From positions 1 to 40,986 of the forward strand of contig JANSWP010000066.1 in the NCBI GenBank assembly GCA_024743405.1: a stretch of 40,986 nt of DNA. Direction: 5' to 3'. This DNA comes from Bacteroidota bacterium. GTDB taxonomy: Bacteria > Bacteroidota > Bacteroidia > Chitinophagales > Saprospiraceae. The stretch's first letter is position 1. Every line of letters begins with the position of its first letter. Positions 1 to 9,989 of the stretch are shown piece by piece. Made by a program: the position numbers and the translations under genes. Below the pieces are notes generated by a model that was not told the DNA's origin, searched no databases, and saw nothing but the letters and a program-made list of their open reading frames with translations.

Positions 1-286
1 ATAATTCCCCGATTTGGACGGCTTCTTTTGACCTCATTTTTCATTTAACCTCAGTCAAAGTATCAACAATTATCCTTCATTTAAATAAAAACTGAGACCA
101 AAATAAACTCGTCGAAATCGTGAACTTATTATTTGTGCGTTGCTAATGACTCTAATTGACGGATATTGTATAGTCCCTAAACTGGGAGAGCTAGTACCGT
201 CAAAACTATTTTTTGTTAATTTCTTCTTTGTTTTGATACAAAGAAGCAAAAATCAAGGCTGTGGATATGTTGGCTAAAATTCAATG
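1..286. other. Intergenic region with a short hairpin
   Basis: No credible gene is seen here. The stretch is AT-rich and contains a simple stem-loop at about 223-246, with CTTCTTTGT pairing with ACAAAGAAG across a six-base loop. The hairpin lacks a following T-tract, so I do not call it a terminator. The region leads directly into a partial copy of a dispersed foldback repeat. Confidence 0.5.
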
Positions 287-372
287 CCCTCCAAGACCAC
301 CATTGCTGCAACGGGCGCCTTTGGCGCGATGTTGCAGTAAAATGAGTGGAAGTTGTTTCTGTCCAAGCACTT
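287..372 (+). repeat. Family-1 foldback element, partial copy
   Basis: This is the right-hand part of the element found complete at 10954-11165. It keeps the CCTCCAAG stretch, the third hairpin (CTGCAAC ... GTTGCAG, 305-337, with GGCGCC-type inner pairing) and the terminal CTGTCCAAGCACTT. The left half is missing. It ends only 24 nt before the ATG of the first caspase gene, so it has replaced or displaced the upstream leader seen at other family members. Confidence 0.75.
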
Positions 373-396
373 ACTAAGTTTACTAAAAAGCCTAAA

Positions 397-3300
397 ATGA
401 AAACTACCTTTCTCGTTTTTATTTCTCTTATTCCCTTTTACTTATCTGCTCAAACGCTTTCCCTCCATTCTGGTACTGCCCGTGCTGTCATTATTGGTGT
501 ATCTGACTACCAAAACAAACAAATTCCTGATTTGCGCTATGCAAATGTAGATGCAGAAGCTTTTGCCAATTACTTAAAATCATCGGCGGGAGGAGCATTG
601 CCTGAAAATCAGATTCAGTTATTACTCAACGAAAAGGCGACGGCGGGACAGGTTGCCGCAGCTCTGTATTGGATGATTGATGAAAGTAAAGAGGGAGATA
701 TGGCGATTATTTATTTTTCAGGGCATGGAGATGTGGAACGAAAACTAATAGGTCAGCCAGGGTTTCTATTGTGTTGGGATGCGCCTCCAAAAGTGTATTT
801 GGCAGGAGGTACTTTTGGGTTGGGAGCACTTCAGTCTATTGTTTCTACTCTCTCCGTTGAGAATAAGGCTAAGGTGGTTTTAATTACGGATGCTTGTCGG
901 GCGGGCAAATTGGCAGGAAATGAAATAGGAGGAGCACAAGCAACGACGGCTAATCTCGCCAAACTATATGCTAACGAACTCAAGATTCTTTCTTGTCAAC
1001 CTAATGAATTTAGCTTGGAAGGAGAACAATGGGGTGGGGGAAGAGGTGCTTTTTCGTATCATTTGATAGAAGGATTGTCTGGGTTAGCGGATCGGAATGA
1101 TGACCTGCAAGTCAGCTTGTTTGAAATAGGTCGATACCTCGAAGATAAAGTATCAGCGGAAACGGCTCCCCATCCACAAATGCCTTTTACCGTTGGAGAC
1201 CGCAATGCTTCTTTAGCTAAGGTAGATGCACAAGTTTTGGAAGATTTGAAAGACCGAAAAAAGGGAGAATTGCTTGCTTTGGGTACCATAGAAACAAGGG
1301 GATTTGAGGAGAGCATTATTGCAACTGCGGATACCACAGTCCAAGAAATGTATAATGATTTTTTGGTAGCTATAGAAGAGGGAAATCTACTAGCACCAGA
1401 AGGGACGTCTGCTAATGATTATTATAAAAAATTAATGGTTGAAGAAAGTCTGAAAGACATTCATGGCTTTATGAAACGAAATTTTGCAGCGGTTTTACAA
1501 GATGATGCTCAACAAGCTATTAATGCTTATTTAATGGCTAATCCTGGAGAATTAAAAAATCGGTATGATCGAGATCCTCATTACAATCGATTTCCAAAAT
1601 ACTTAAGCAGAGCTACTGAATTATTGGGAGCTTCTCATGTATTTTATAAAGGATTGAAAGCCAAACAACTCTATTTTGAAGGTTTGGGTATGCGATTGGC
1701 GTCGGTAGATAAAGCAACTTTTATTAAGGATTCACTATACAATTCGGCAATTGAACATCAACTCAAAGCTCTTTCATTTGAGAAAAATGCGCCATATATT
1801 TTTAATGAATTAGGCGTTTTATACTCCTTAATGAAGCAAACCAAAAAATCCTTTGAATACCTAGATAAAGCCATCGAATCGTCTCCTGAATGGGGGCTGC
1901 CTTATGTGAATTATTGTATAGAAAGTTATTATTCTGGAGATAGAGACAAAGCAATAGAAATGGGTGAAAAGGCATTGAAAAGAATGCCGGATTATCCACA
2001 GATGTATAATTTTTTAGGATGGATATATTCTAATCCCAGTTCCTACTATAAGGACAAAAGCAATTGGTCAAGAAGGGGAATCGAATTAAAACAGAACTTC
2101 TTCTATAATTATATAGATAACGAAACGCTGAACCGAAAGAAAAAACGATTGAAGAGAACCATTGAACTGCTTCAAGCTGCTATAGAACTGGATTCTAATT
2201 ATTTAGCCGCGCATTCAAATCTTGCACTAGCTTTCGTTAATACGGGTAATTACAAAGCTGCGGTGAAACCATTAGAAAAGGCTATTCAAATTGACTCGAC
2301 TTACTCTACGGCTTATGCTAGATTGGGAAGCACCTATTTTTACTTAGGACAACCCCAAAAGGGAACTGAGTTAGTTAAAAAAGCCATTTCTTTGGTGGAT
2401 GAGAAAAATGCATCAAGAATTGCTTTTTACAATAATATATTAGGGAATAGAACGCTTACATGGGGAAAACTAGCCGAATCGATATCGTATTATAAAAAGG
2501 CTATTGAGTTAAGTCCAGATTGGACCGCTCCTTTAAACAATTTAGCTGGTCGTTATTATGAGTTAAGGGATTTTCAAAAAGCAGAACATTGTTTAATTGA
2601 GAGTTTGAATGTAACTCTTGGCCATACCGGTAATTACCTGAACCTAGGATATATTTATACAGAAACTCATCGATGGGAAGAGGCAGAATGGTTATTGAAG
2701 AAGTCTTTGGACTTAAATCCAGATTTCGTTTTTGCCATAATAAACCTCATTGATCTTTATCAGAAAAATGGACAGTCTGAAAAAGCACAGGAATGGATTG
2801 ATAACTTGTTAAGTTTAGCACCTGAGGAGGTAAGTGTTCATCTTAGTATAGGTGGATTTTATTACCTAAATAAGGAATATGAAAAAGCAGAAAAACACTT
2901 CAAAAAGGCGGATGATTTAGGACTGGGAGAATTTTATTTAAATCAAGGAGTATTTGATAAAGCTGAAAAATATTTAGAATTGGGAAAGGCTGCTAATCCT
3001 AATAAGCGCAACACTTATATGAATCTTGCTTTCCTATATTATTGCAGAGGAGAATACCAGAAAGCACAACAACTTTTAGAGGAGGCAGAGCCTAAAGTTG
3101 ACTTAATTTTTTTGTTAAAAGAGATGCAAACGGTTTATACTTTCTTTAGTAAAAGTAAAGAGGACTCAAAAACTGATTTTGAGGAGGCAGCCAAAGATCG
3201 CCCCATTTTTAATGAAATTTGGAATTTCCTCAATGCTGCCCAATCTAAAGATTTTGACCAAGCCCAACAATCATGGGAGGAAATAAGTGAAGAAATGGAA

Positions 3301-4458
3301 ACTTGGTATTTACAACATATCTATCTAGGTGCTCTGGTTCAAAATGGTAATATGGATGAGGCTTTGGAGTACCTTCTTTATTCGTCTAAGAAGGCACTTA
3401 ATTACGAATTGCTTACCAATTATGCACCGCTTGAACCTCTAAGGGTTACAAAAGGTTATCAAGATTTTATGAGAAGAAATTTTCCCGAACGGTTTGATGA
3501 TCTAGAGCAGTATGATTTTGATGAATTGGTAGGGTTATATTATCCAGACAATTGCATTCAATTAGCGAAGATTTATGAACGGCTTCAAGCAAATCATTTA
3601 GGAAAACAACTTTATGAAAAGGCATTGATGAAAACCAATAAAGTGTCTTCGAAAGCAGATTCCTTTGCATTTGCCGAAGCTAACCTAAAGTTAGGTCGCT
3701 TTGAGGAAGCAAGGCGTATTTGTCCCGATTCGTTAGCCAATGGTAGTGCTCAGGATTATTTCGATAAAGCAGATTTATATTATCGACGTAAAGAGCCTAA
3801 CAAAGCAAAAGCGCATTTTGAAAAGTATATTGAAAAGGCATCGGATAAATCAAATGCTTTCGCTTTCGTTGGACAATTTTATATGAAGCACGCTGATTTT
3901 GAATTAGTCAATGCTTATTCCTTCCAATCACTCCAAAAGAAATTTACCAATCAATTTGCCCATTTCAATCTTGTTTGGGCAGAATATTCTTCTGGGAGTT
4001 TTACTTCACTAGGTCGATATAATGCTCAAGTGAATCTAATGACCTCTTCAGATCAATCAATTAGAGGGCTTCAATTGGTTTATCAATATTTTAGTAATAG
4101 TCCTAAAGATGCCGAATTGATTTTTACAAAAGCCTCAGAAGCAGATCCAGGGTACAGAGATGTATTCAAATTTCTGGAGGCTATTCGCCTAAATCAATTT
4201 AAAGAAGCAATTGCTCTTTGGTCAACCATCGAAGACCAATTCTCAGGTTGGTGGCTTGGGATAATAAAACCTTTACATATTGGTGCTCATGCACAGGTAG
4301 GAAATTTTGAAACTGCGTTTACTCTTATGGATGAGGGAGATATTTTTTTCCTTAATTATGGGATTCTTCATAATCATCCACTTTTAGAACCCTTGAGAGA
4401 TAAACCTGAATATCAAGCATTCATTTTGAGGCATTTTCCTGAAAAAATTGAGGAATAA
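397..4458 (+). CDS. Secreted caspase-like (C14) protease with long TPR tail, paralog 1
   Basis: The product is a 1353-residue exported protein. I choose the ATG at 397, not the in-frame ATG at 346, because it begins the family signature MKTTFLVF, a signal peptide ending near LSAQ; the 346 start lies inside a repeat. Residues about 25-270 form a caspase-fold domain with His110 in SGHGD and Cys167 in TDACRAGKLAG. The Asp two residues before the Cys matches the metacaspase S1-pocket Asp, which suggests basic P1 specificity (inference). A conserved helical linker (about 280-440) with LQDDAQQAINAYL follows, then many TPRs. The tail is internally repeated: a PLR...F..RNFPE motif occurs near residue 1025 and again at the C-terminus. 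No T9SS sorting domain is evident. The substrate is unknown. A divergent short copy remnant and the minus-strand SusCD operon follow. Confidence 0.9.
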   Translation: MKTTFLVFISLIPFYLSAQTLSLHSGTARAVIIGVSDYQNKQIPDLRYANVDAEAFANYLKSSAGGALPENQIQLLLNEKATAGQVAAALYWMIDESKEGDMAIIYFSGHGDVERKLIGQPGFLLCWDAPPKVYLAGGTFGLGALQSIVSTLSVENKAKVVLITDACRAGKLAGNEIGGAQATTANLAKLYANELKILSCQPNEFSLEGEQWGGGRGAFSYHLIEGLSGLADRNDDLQVSLFEIGRYLEDKVSAETAPHPQMPFTVGDRNASLAKVDAQVLEDLKDRKKGELLALGTIETRGFEESIIATADTTVQEMYNDFLVAIEEGNLLAPEGTSANDYYKKLMVEESLKDIHGFMKRNFAAVLQDDAQQAINAYLMANPGELKNRYDRDPHYNRFPKYLSRATELLGASHVFYKGLKAKQLYFEGLGMRLASVDKATFIKDSLYNSAIEHQLKALSFEKNAPYIFNELGVLYSLMKQTKKSFEYLDKAIESSPEWGLPYVNYCIESYYSGDRDKAIEMGEKALKRMPDYPQMYNFLGWIYSNPSSYYKDKSNWSRRGIELKQNFFYNYIDNETLNRKKKRLKRTIELLQAAIELDSNYLAAHSNLALAFVNTGNYKAAVKPLEKAIQIDSTYSTAYARLGSTYFYLGQPQKGTELVKKAISLVDEKNASRIAFYNNILGNRTLTWGKLAESISYYKKAIELSPDWTAPLNNLAGRYYELRDFQKAEHCLIESLNVTLGHTGNYLNLGYIYTETHRWEEAEWLLKKSLDLNPDFVFAIINLIDLYQKNGQSEKAQEWIDNLLSLAPEEVSVHLSIGGFYYLNKEYEKAEKHFKKADDLGLGEFYLNQGVFDKAEKYLELGKAANPNKRNTYMNLAFLYYCRGEYQKAQQLLEEAEPKVDLIFLLKEMQTVYTFFSKSKEDSKTDFEEAAKDRPIFNEIWNFLNAAQSKDFDQAQQSWEEISEEMETWYLQHIYLGALVQNGNMDEALEYLLYSSKKALNYELLTNYAPLEPLRVTKGYQDFMRRNFPERFDDLEQYDFDELVGLYYPDNCIQLAKIYERLQANHLGKQLYEKALMKTNKVSSKADSFAFAEANLKLGRFEEARRICPDSLANGSAQDYFDKADLYYRRKEPNKAKAHFEKYIEKASDKSNAFAFVGQFYMKHADFELVNAYSFQSLQKKFTNQFAHFNLVWAEYSSGSFTSLGRYNAQVNLMTSSDQSIRGLQLVYQYFSNSPKDAELIFTKASEADPGYRDVFKFLEAIRLNQFKEAIALWSTIEDQFSGWWLGIIKPLHIGAHAQVGNFETAFTLMDEGDIFFLNYGILHNHPLLEPLRDKPEYQAFILRHFPEKIEE

Positions 4459-4590
4459 CAGTAAGTATATTTGTGGATACTTTTCCTTTTTTATCAATAA
4501 TCAGCTCTTTTAAAGGGTAACCTATAGCTATGTTATCAAATCAATATAAATTCAGTATGTTGTTCTCATTCTGTATCATAAAGCCAGTTT
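4459..4590 (+). promoter_or_regulatory. Degenerate caspase-family leader
   Basis: A GTAACCT box begins at 4517, exactly 74 nt before the ATG of the truncated copy at 4591, followed by TTATCAAATCAATATAAATT. The same box, spacing and following ATCAAATCAAG text precede intact family genes at 16218, 23766 and 38244. The leader is therefore inherited with the gene copy. Its mechanism (promoter or RNA leader) cannot be read from the sequence. Confidence 0.5.
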
Positions 4591-4725
4591 ATGAAGACTA
4601 TACACACCCTGTTTTTGCTACTCTCACCTATTTTATGTTTCTCCCAAACGCTTTCCCTTGACTCTAAAGGTCAAAAATTAAAATTTTCTCTCAGGTGTCA
4701 GAAAACCCTCATACCTGACTCCTGA
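4591..4725 (+). pseudogene. Truncated caspase-TPR remnant (signal peptide only)
   Basis: The ATG at 4591 opens a 44-codon frame. Its first 25 codons encode the family signal peptide ending CFSQ and the start of the mature protein, TLSLDS. Homology stops there; the remaining codons are unrelated and end at TGA 4723-4725. The whole caspase domain and TPR tail are gone. The leader is preserved upstream, which shows this was once a full family member. It is probably not functional. Confidence 0.8.
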
Positions 4726-4755
4726 CCTCTATGTTACTTGGCTCTGCCAGGTTAG

Positions 4756-4802
4756 GATAAAAACAAAAAAAACTGAGTACTGCAAATCTGCAATACTCAG
4801 TT
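4756..4802 (-). terminator. Rho-independent terminator of the SusCD operon
   Basis: Read on the minus strand, AACTGAGTATTGCA pairs with TGCAGTACTCAGTT around a short loop (4771-4802), and a T-rich run follows at 4756-4770. It sits about 60 nt beyond the stop of the last minus-strand operon gene. Confidence 0.88.
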
Positions 4803-4864
4803 AATTTTCATCCTTTAATCGTGTAAAACTATTTCAGGACTAGATATTATTTATGACGCATTCC

Positions 4865-5380
4865 TTAATTAACATCAGCGATAATCACGGAAGTTGATTT
4901 CAAGAAATCAGTACCTCCACGACCAACGGCTAAAGTGCCTTCATCATTGGTGGCGCTAACCAATGTAATCGTCAAGGTTTTCTCTCCATCTACTTCATCG
5001 TCTGTAAGAATGTCGATCGTCAAATCCGCATAGCTAAAATTTACAACATCTTCAGGGTTGGCAGCTATAACAATAGATCCTGAATTGCCAGATGCTCCTG
5101 ATATATTATAATCAACTCCTTCAACGGCATTACCTGAAATTTCATAACCAACTGTAATATCAGATAAAGTGCCTGTTGGGCATTCAATCCTAAGAGATGC
5201 GGTGCCATCGTCTTCTGTGACGGCTAGGTCATCCACGGTTGCAGAAAGTCCAGGTGCATTGAACGCAACATAACCTGGCAATTCTTGCACCGTAAAATTA
5301 TCATCTAAATTGTATTCTTCCGCACAAGAGGCAAATAGCCCTATGACGGTGAAAACGGAAATTATTTTTAATATTTTCAT
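4865..5380 (-). CDS. Calx-beta-like surface lipoprotein of the SusCD operon
   Basis: This is a 171-residue predicted lipoprotein. A short hydrophobic signal ends in a FASC lipobox with Cys19 as the lipidation site. The body is acidic and beta-rich, and the pattern VTEDDGTASLRIE, then VGYEISGNAVEGVDY, then DDEVDGEKTLTITL resembles a Calx-beta domain, which in other proteins binds calcium through acidic loops. It is the third gene of a minus-strand operon, 20 nt after the SusD-like gene and just before a strong terminator. Such small lipoproteins often accompany SusCD pairs as extra surface ligand-binding factors; that role here is inference. The substrate is unknown. Confidence 0.8.
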   Translation of the reverse strand: MKILKIISVFTVIGLFASCAEEYNLDDNFTVQELPGYVAFNAPGLSATVDDLAVTEDDGTASLRIECPTGTLSDITVGYEISGNAVEGVDYNISGASGNSGSIVIAANPEDVVNFSYADLTIDILTDDEVDGEKTLTITLVSATNDEGTLAVGRGGTDFLKSTSVIIADVN

Positions 5381-5400
5381 TTTATTTATTTTATGTTTTT

Positions 5401-6810
5401 TTAATTTTCAAACCAAACTTTAGTATCTGTCGGTAGATTCGCTGGTGTATTCACATTTGCAGCCGCTTCATTCGGTGGATAGGTGAAACGTTTTAAAACA
5501 GTTGAAATACCGGTTGTTGGTGGCAACGGTAGAGTAGGCGTACCTGTTCTTCTGATCGTATTCCAAGAAACGAGTGGTCTAAGGAAAGATTCCAAATACA
5601 GCTGCTCATGGATTTGATCTATACTAACTGCTGGCATACCTGCAATAAATGCTTCAATATCGGCTGGATCAAGGGTGACTTGAGCACCTGGTATGTCATT
5701 CCCCCAAAAAGTAAGGATATTGTTCATACCTGTATTAAATGCTGCTTGTGCATCTTCCGTTGTCACACCGAGTAAAGCCAATTCTGCTCGATAGAAATCA
5801 ATTTCAGAAGGTAAAAACATAATATGAGGAATGTCATTTCGAATCACATTATTTGCGATTGTCGCGTAATCACCTTGAAATGCAAAGGTACTAACATTGG
5901 GTGCGCCTACAGCATTAGGATCAAAAATCCAAAGGTCTTTTCTCGGATCGCCCTCTAACATATCATATAGTACTGGCCCCGGAGCATAGACACCTTGAAC
6001 TTCATTAGATACACCGAAGAATGCTTCAACCAATCTATTGAAGGCATTTGATTCTGCTGGTGTATCAAAATACCTCAACATAGCAGCTTGGCTATTATTT
6101 TCAATCAATGGCTCTGAAAGTACTTTAGTGATTTCTCCATCTACAGAAGCGTCTTTATTTCGAATCAACATCAAAACTCTTAATTTAAGAGAGTTGGCCC
6201 ATCTTCTCCAATTATCCATATTTCCTTCGTAAATCAAATCTCCGGTTGAAACATCTACAGAACCACCTGCTGGTATCGCATCAATTAAAGCGATTGCTTC
6301 ATCTAAAATATCCAAAACACCATTAAATACGACCTCTTGATCGTCAAAATTTGGAGAAGGAAAAGCGGCACCATCTATAGCTTCTGTAAAAGGAATTCTA
6401 TCCCAAATACAAGCTAGTTCAAAATAGGATTTGGCCTTAAATATTTTTGCGATTGCGTTAATATTGTTGTTGCCGGCACCTGCTGCAGCTGCATCCGCTT
6501 CAACTAATGCAAGGTTTCCTAATACTTGCGTATAATACATTCTCCACGTGTTGCCTGTCAAGAAGCTGGTTGTTGTTCCATTTCGAGGGCTATTAAAACA
6601 AGCAGAAAAGTGTTGAGAAACATCCATGATTCTAGTGCCTAATTCCGTAACATATCGATTGGAATAGCCTACAATAACGAATGGTAGCACTGCATTTGGA
6701 TCTGCCGAAGTGGCTACCAAAGGGTCGGTATTGATATCCAACGCTTCATCACAAGAGTTGGTAACAAAAATGACCAATAGAGATAAGAATATTAATTTTA
6801 TATTTTTCAT
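5401..6810 (-). CDS. susD-like: SusD/RagB-family outer-membrane nutrient-binding lipoprotein
   Basis: This 469-residue lipoprotein has a signal sequence ending VTNSC with Cys20 as the lipid anchor. The start of the mature protein, DINTDP, and the helical region ARIFKAKSYFELA-type (here AKIFKAKSYFELACIWDRIPF) are characteristic of the SusD-like superfamily, probably the SusD-like_2 branch. SusD proteins are helical TPR-containing lids on SusC channels that capture ligand at the cell surface. It lies 50 nt downstream of the SusC gene and 20 nt upstream of the Calx-beta-like lipoprotein, all on the minus strand, so the three are probably co-transcribed. No glycoside hydrolase or peptidase sits beside them, so the ligand cannot be assigned. 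Length is typical of the family. Confidence 0.92.
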   Translation of the reverse strand: MKNIKLIFLSLLVIFVTNSCDEALDINTDPLVATSADPNAVLPFVIVGYSNRYVTELGTRIMDVSQHFSACFNSPRNGTTTSFLTGNTWRMYYTQVLGNLALVEADAAAAGAGNNNINAIAKIFKAKSYFELACIWDRIPFTEAIDGAAFPSPNFDDQEVVFNGVLDILDEAIALIDAIPAGGSVDVSTGDLIYEGNMDNWRRWANSLKLRVLMLIRNKDASVDGEITKVLSEPLIENNSQAAMLRYFDTPAESNAFNRLVEAFFGVSNEVQGVYAPGPVLYDMLEGDPRKDLWIFDPNAVGAPNVSTFAFQGDYATIANNVIRNDIPHIMFLPSEIDFYRAELALLGVTTEDAQAAFNTGMNNILTFWGNDIPGAQVTLDPADIEAFIAGMPAVSIDQIHEQLYLESFLRPLVSWNTIRRTGTPTLPLPPTTGISTVLKRFTYPPNEAAANVNTPANLPTDTKVWFEN

Positions 6811-6860
6811 TAGGTATAATATTTAATTGATAATAATAGACTTATTTGCAAACAAGTCTA

Positions 6861-9800
6861 CTAAAATACTGCTTTCAAATTCACACCAATAGTTCTAGTA
6901 GAAGGAACGGAGCTCCTTTCTATACCAAAACCATCTGCACCTGAACCGAATAAGCTATTTTCAGGGTCAATATGAGGAACTTTTGAATATAGTAATGCAA
7001 GGTTTCTACCTTCCACACCAATCATTAGTTCACTAAGGAACCCATTACCAAAATTGCTTAGAACGGATTTAGGTAGGCTATAGAAAACAGCAATTTCTCG
7101 AAGTTTCACAAAGTCAGCACCAAAAATAGAAGACTCTGCGATACTATTTTGGCTTAGTCCATTCCAGAAAGCTTCTGCATTTGCAACCGGTACATCATTA
7201 TCTCGGAATGTACCATCTGCATTTTGGAGAACTCCTTCTGTATCGATGAACGTTCCCTCTCTATTAACTAGTGTTTCTTTAACCAAACCAGATCCTTGAA
7301 GATTTTCCACGGTAGAAGATTTCATAACGCCTCCTTTTCTCCAGTCAATCGTAAAGGAAAGATTAAAATCTCCAAATTTGAAGGAATTAACAAATCCCAT
7401 ATTAAAGTCTGGTAAAACAGAACCCATTGTTTTGGCTTCTCCAGCGAGACGAGTACCATCTACTGGGTTAATGATCGGACGGTTAGTCGCAGAATCTCTC
7501 AAAAATGGAATGGCCAAAAGTTCGAATGTTCCACCTTCTACTGCCACTACTTGTACACTATTGAATGCACTAGCAATCAATACACGGTCAACACCTTCTG
7601 CAAGCTCCACAACTTTGGTATCAGCAGATGAGAAATTTACAAGAGTATTCCATTTGAAGTTTCTAGTCAATATCGGTGTAGCTTCTAAGGATATTTCAAT
7701 TCCTGAAGTATTTACCTGTCCAACATTCGTTCTAAAGGAAGAGAATCCAGTAGATTGAGGTACTGGTAATGCCAATATTTGGTCTTTGTTTTCTGATTTA
7801 AAATAAGTGAAATCCACTCCAAAGCGATAGTCAAAAAACTTTAATTCCGTACCCACCTCAAAACTACTTTGCTTTTCTGGTCTTAGGTCATTTGGTGGAA
7901 TCGTATTGCTTTTCCCAAAAGCCAATCGGCTATCAAATGGGAAATCGATATTAAGGCTGTATTGTCCGAATGCTGTAGAAACTGGAAGGAAGTTAAAATC
8001 CAACTGATAAGGTCCAGTATCATTTCCAACCTGAGCATAACTGGCTCTTAGTTTTCCATAAGATAGTACTTCTCCTGGCAAATCAAATGCATCTGTAAAT
8101 ACGAAAGCAGTACTTACTGATGGATAAAAATAGGAGTTGTTGTCGAGTGGCAATGTAGAAGACCAGTCATTTCGACCCGTGATGGTAAGTGTCAGATAAT
8201 TTTTATAACTCAAATCAACAGAGGTATAAAGACCGAACAAAACTTGCTCCTGAAAATCTCGAACGCCTACATTCTGAGCAGCATTTCCAGGGGCGAATAA
8301 TTCAGCAACTAACAAAGAGTTAGAACGCAAACCTTCAATTTTTCTCTGGCGATTGTTGTAATTAAAACCACCTAATATATTGACACTAAAGTCTTCATTT
8401 AAGTCAAAATTATAGGTTGCAATGATATCTGAATTCAATTGGATTGAATTGATTTCGTCTACCGTAAAATCACCCGTAAGTCTTTGAATGGTTCCTTTTC
8501 GGTTGGTTAAGAATCGATTATCTTGACCAAAATCATATCCTACTTTTCCAGTAATATTTAATCTGTCGATTGGAGAATAAGTCAATGACATATTTGCCAA
8601 AATACGGGTGTCATCTCGATTGTTTTTATTCTCATTTCTAATCCACAATGGGTTGTTTGCGCCAGGATCAAATTGGTTGATCTGATTTCCTAACTCGTCA
8701 ATCCAAGGGTCGAAATTATTTGGATCCGTTGTGCTACTAAAAGAGCCAAGCCCAATGACATTTGGGTCGTTTGCTCCAGCTGCTCCAGTTCCTTTAGAAT
8801 CCGTTTTGATAATCTGGACTCCGAATCTTGATTTGAGTCTTTCTGAATGATTGACTCCAGCATTCAATGAAATAGAATATCTGTCAAGTTCAGAACCAGG
8901 TAAAACACCCTCTTGATTTAAGGAACTCATACTCAATCGGTAATCCATTTTTTCATTACCATCAGAAATCGCAATATTGTTTATAAAGCTCATTCCTGTA
9001 GAGAAAAAGTCTTTTACGCCATTATCTTCAATAGCTTCCAATGGACCACTTTCACCTGTAATAGGTAAGGAATTTACATTCTGTCCAACTAGGCGTGGAC
9101 CCCAATCGTATCCAACAGAAGAAGAGTCATACTTAGCTGAAGCACCCTGTGCATAATCTTGTTGATAATCAGGTACCAAAAAAAGATTATCCCAACGAAT
9201 AGAAGAGTTAACGGTCACTTTTGCCGTTCCTCGATCATTCGATTCCCCTTTTTTGGTGGTGATGATAATCGCTCCAGCTGCTGCCCGAGAACCATATAAA
9301 GCTGTTGCTGCGGCACCTTTCAAAATACTCATCGTCTCAATATCATCTGGATTGACGACCTGTGCACCATTACCAAAATCTCTATTTCCGGTAATTCTAG
9401 AACCACTGTTACTTGAAACGAATTGTCCATTATTGATAGGCATTCCATCTACGACCCAAAGCGGATCATTTCTACCGCTCAAAGAGGTTAGCCCTCGAAT
9501 GGTAATCTTGGCGGAACCACCTAAGTTTCCACTTGTATTACTGACATTGACACCTGTCACCTTACCTTGCAATGAATTCACAATATTGGTTTCCCGTGCT
9601 CTGGTAAATTCTTCAGCATTCAGTTGGTCAATACTATAACCTAATGATCCGGATTCTTTTTCGATACCTAAGGCGGTAACAACGACCTCATTCAATTGTA
9701 ACCCTTGTGAAAGAGTTACATCCATTACATTAGAAGTACCTACTTCAATCTCTTGTGTTGTAAAGCCTGTATAGCTAAATATCAAAATTTTCACATCTGA

Positions 9801-9989
9801 TGGTACTGTGAGAGAATATACTCCAGTATCATCTGTGAGGGTTCCGGAAGTAGTACCCTTAGCTAAAATAGTAGCACCAATGAGGGCGATGCCGTCTTCG
9901 TCGGTTACTGTACCCGTGAGTGTTCGTTGAGCCCATGTGGAGCTCAAGACAAACAGGGCCAACATTAGAGTTAATGCGGATTTTTTCAT
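6861..9989 (-). CDS. susC-like: SusC/RagA-family TonB-dependent outer-membrane transporter
   Basis: The protein has 1042 residues from the ATG at 9989, which begins MKKSALTLMLAL, a good signal peptide ending TWAQ. The longer in-frame start at 10055 would put 22 poorly hydrophobic residues in front of it. An N-terminal carboxypeptidase-D regulatory-like domain (about 22-105, GTVTDEDG ... GVYSL) is followed by the TonB plug (LQGKVTGVNV, ITIRGLTS, LWVVDGMPI) and a large beta-barrel. The chain ends in VNLKAVF with the terminal Phe typical of outer-membrane barrels. It would import a SusD-captured ligand using TonB energy. No anti-sigma/ECF pair is adjacent. It heads the minus-strand operon susC-susD-lipoprotein. 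Confidence 0.95.
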   Translation of the reverse strand: MKKSALTLMLALFVLSSTWAQRTLTGTVTDEDGIALIGATILAKGTTSGTLTDDTGVYSLTVPSDVKILIFSYTGFTTQEIEVGTSNVMDVTLSQGLQLNEVVVTALGIEKESGSLGYSIDQLNAEEFTRARETNIVNSLQGKVTGVNVSNTSGNLGGSAKITIRGLTSLSGRNDPLWVVDGMPINNGQFVSSNSGSRITGNRDFGNGAQVVNPDDIETMSILKGAAATALYGSRAAAGAIIITTKKGESNDRGTAKVTVNSSIRWDNLFLVPDYQQDYAQGASAKYDSSSVGYDWGPRLVGQNVNSLPITGESGPLEAIEDNGVKDFFSTGMSFINNIAISDGNEKMDYRLSMSSLNQEGVLPGSELDRYSISLNAGVNHSERLKSRFGVQIIKTDSKGTGAAGANDPNVIGLGSFSSTTDPNNFDPWIDELGNQINQFDPGANNPLWIRNENKNNRDDTRILANMSLTYSPIDRLNITGKVGYDFGQDNRFLTNRKGTIQRLTGDFTVDEINSIQLNSDIIATYNFDLNEDFSVNILGGFNYNNRQRKIEGLRSNSLLVAELFAPGNAAQNVGVRDFQEQVLFGLYTSVDLSYKNYLTLTITGRNDWSSTLPLDNNSYFYPSVSTAFVFTDAFDLPGEVLSYGKLRASYAQVGNDTGPYQLDFNFLPVSTAFGQYSLNIDFPFDSRLAFGKSNTIPPNDLRPEKQSSFEVGTELKFFDYRFGVDFTYFKSENKDQILALPVPQSTGFSSFRTNVGQVNTSGIEISLEATPILTRNFKWNTLVNFSSADTKVVELAEGVDRVLIASAFNSVQVVAVEGGTFELLAIPFLRDSATNRPIINPVDGTRLAGEAKTMGSVLPDFNMGFVNSFKFGDFNLSFTIDWRKGGVMKSSTVENLQGSGLVKETLVNREGTFIDTEGVLQNADGTFRDNDVPVANAEAFWNGLSQNSIAESSIFGADFVKLREIAVFYSLPKSVLSNFGNGFLSELMIGVEGRNLALLYSKVPHIDPENSLFGSGADGFGIERSSVPSTRTIGVNLKAVF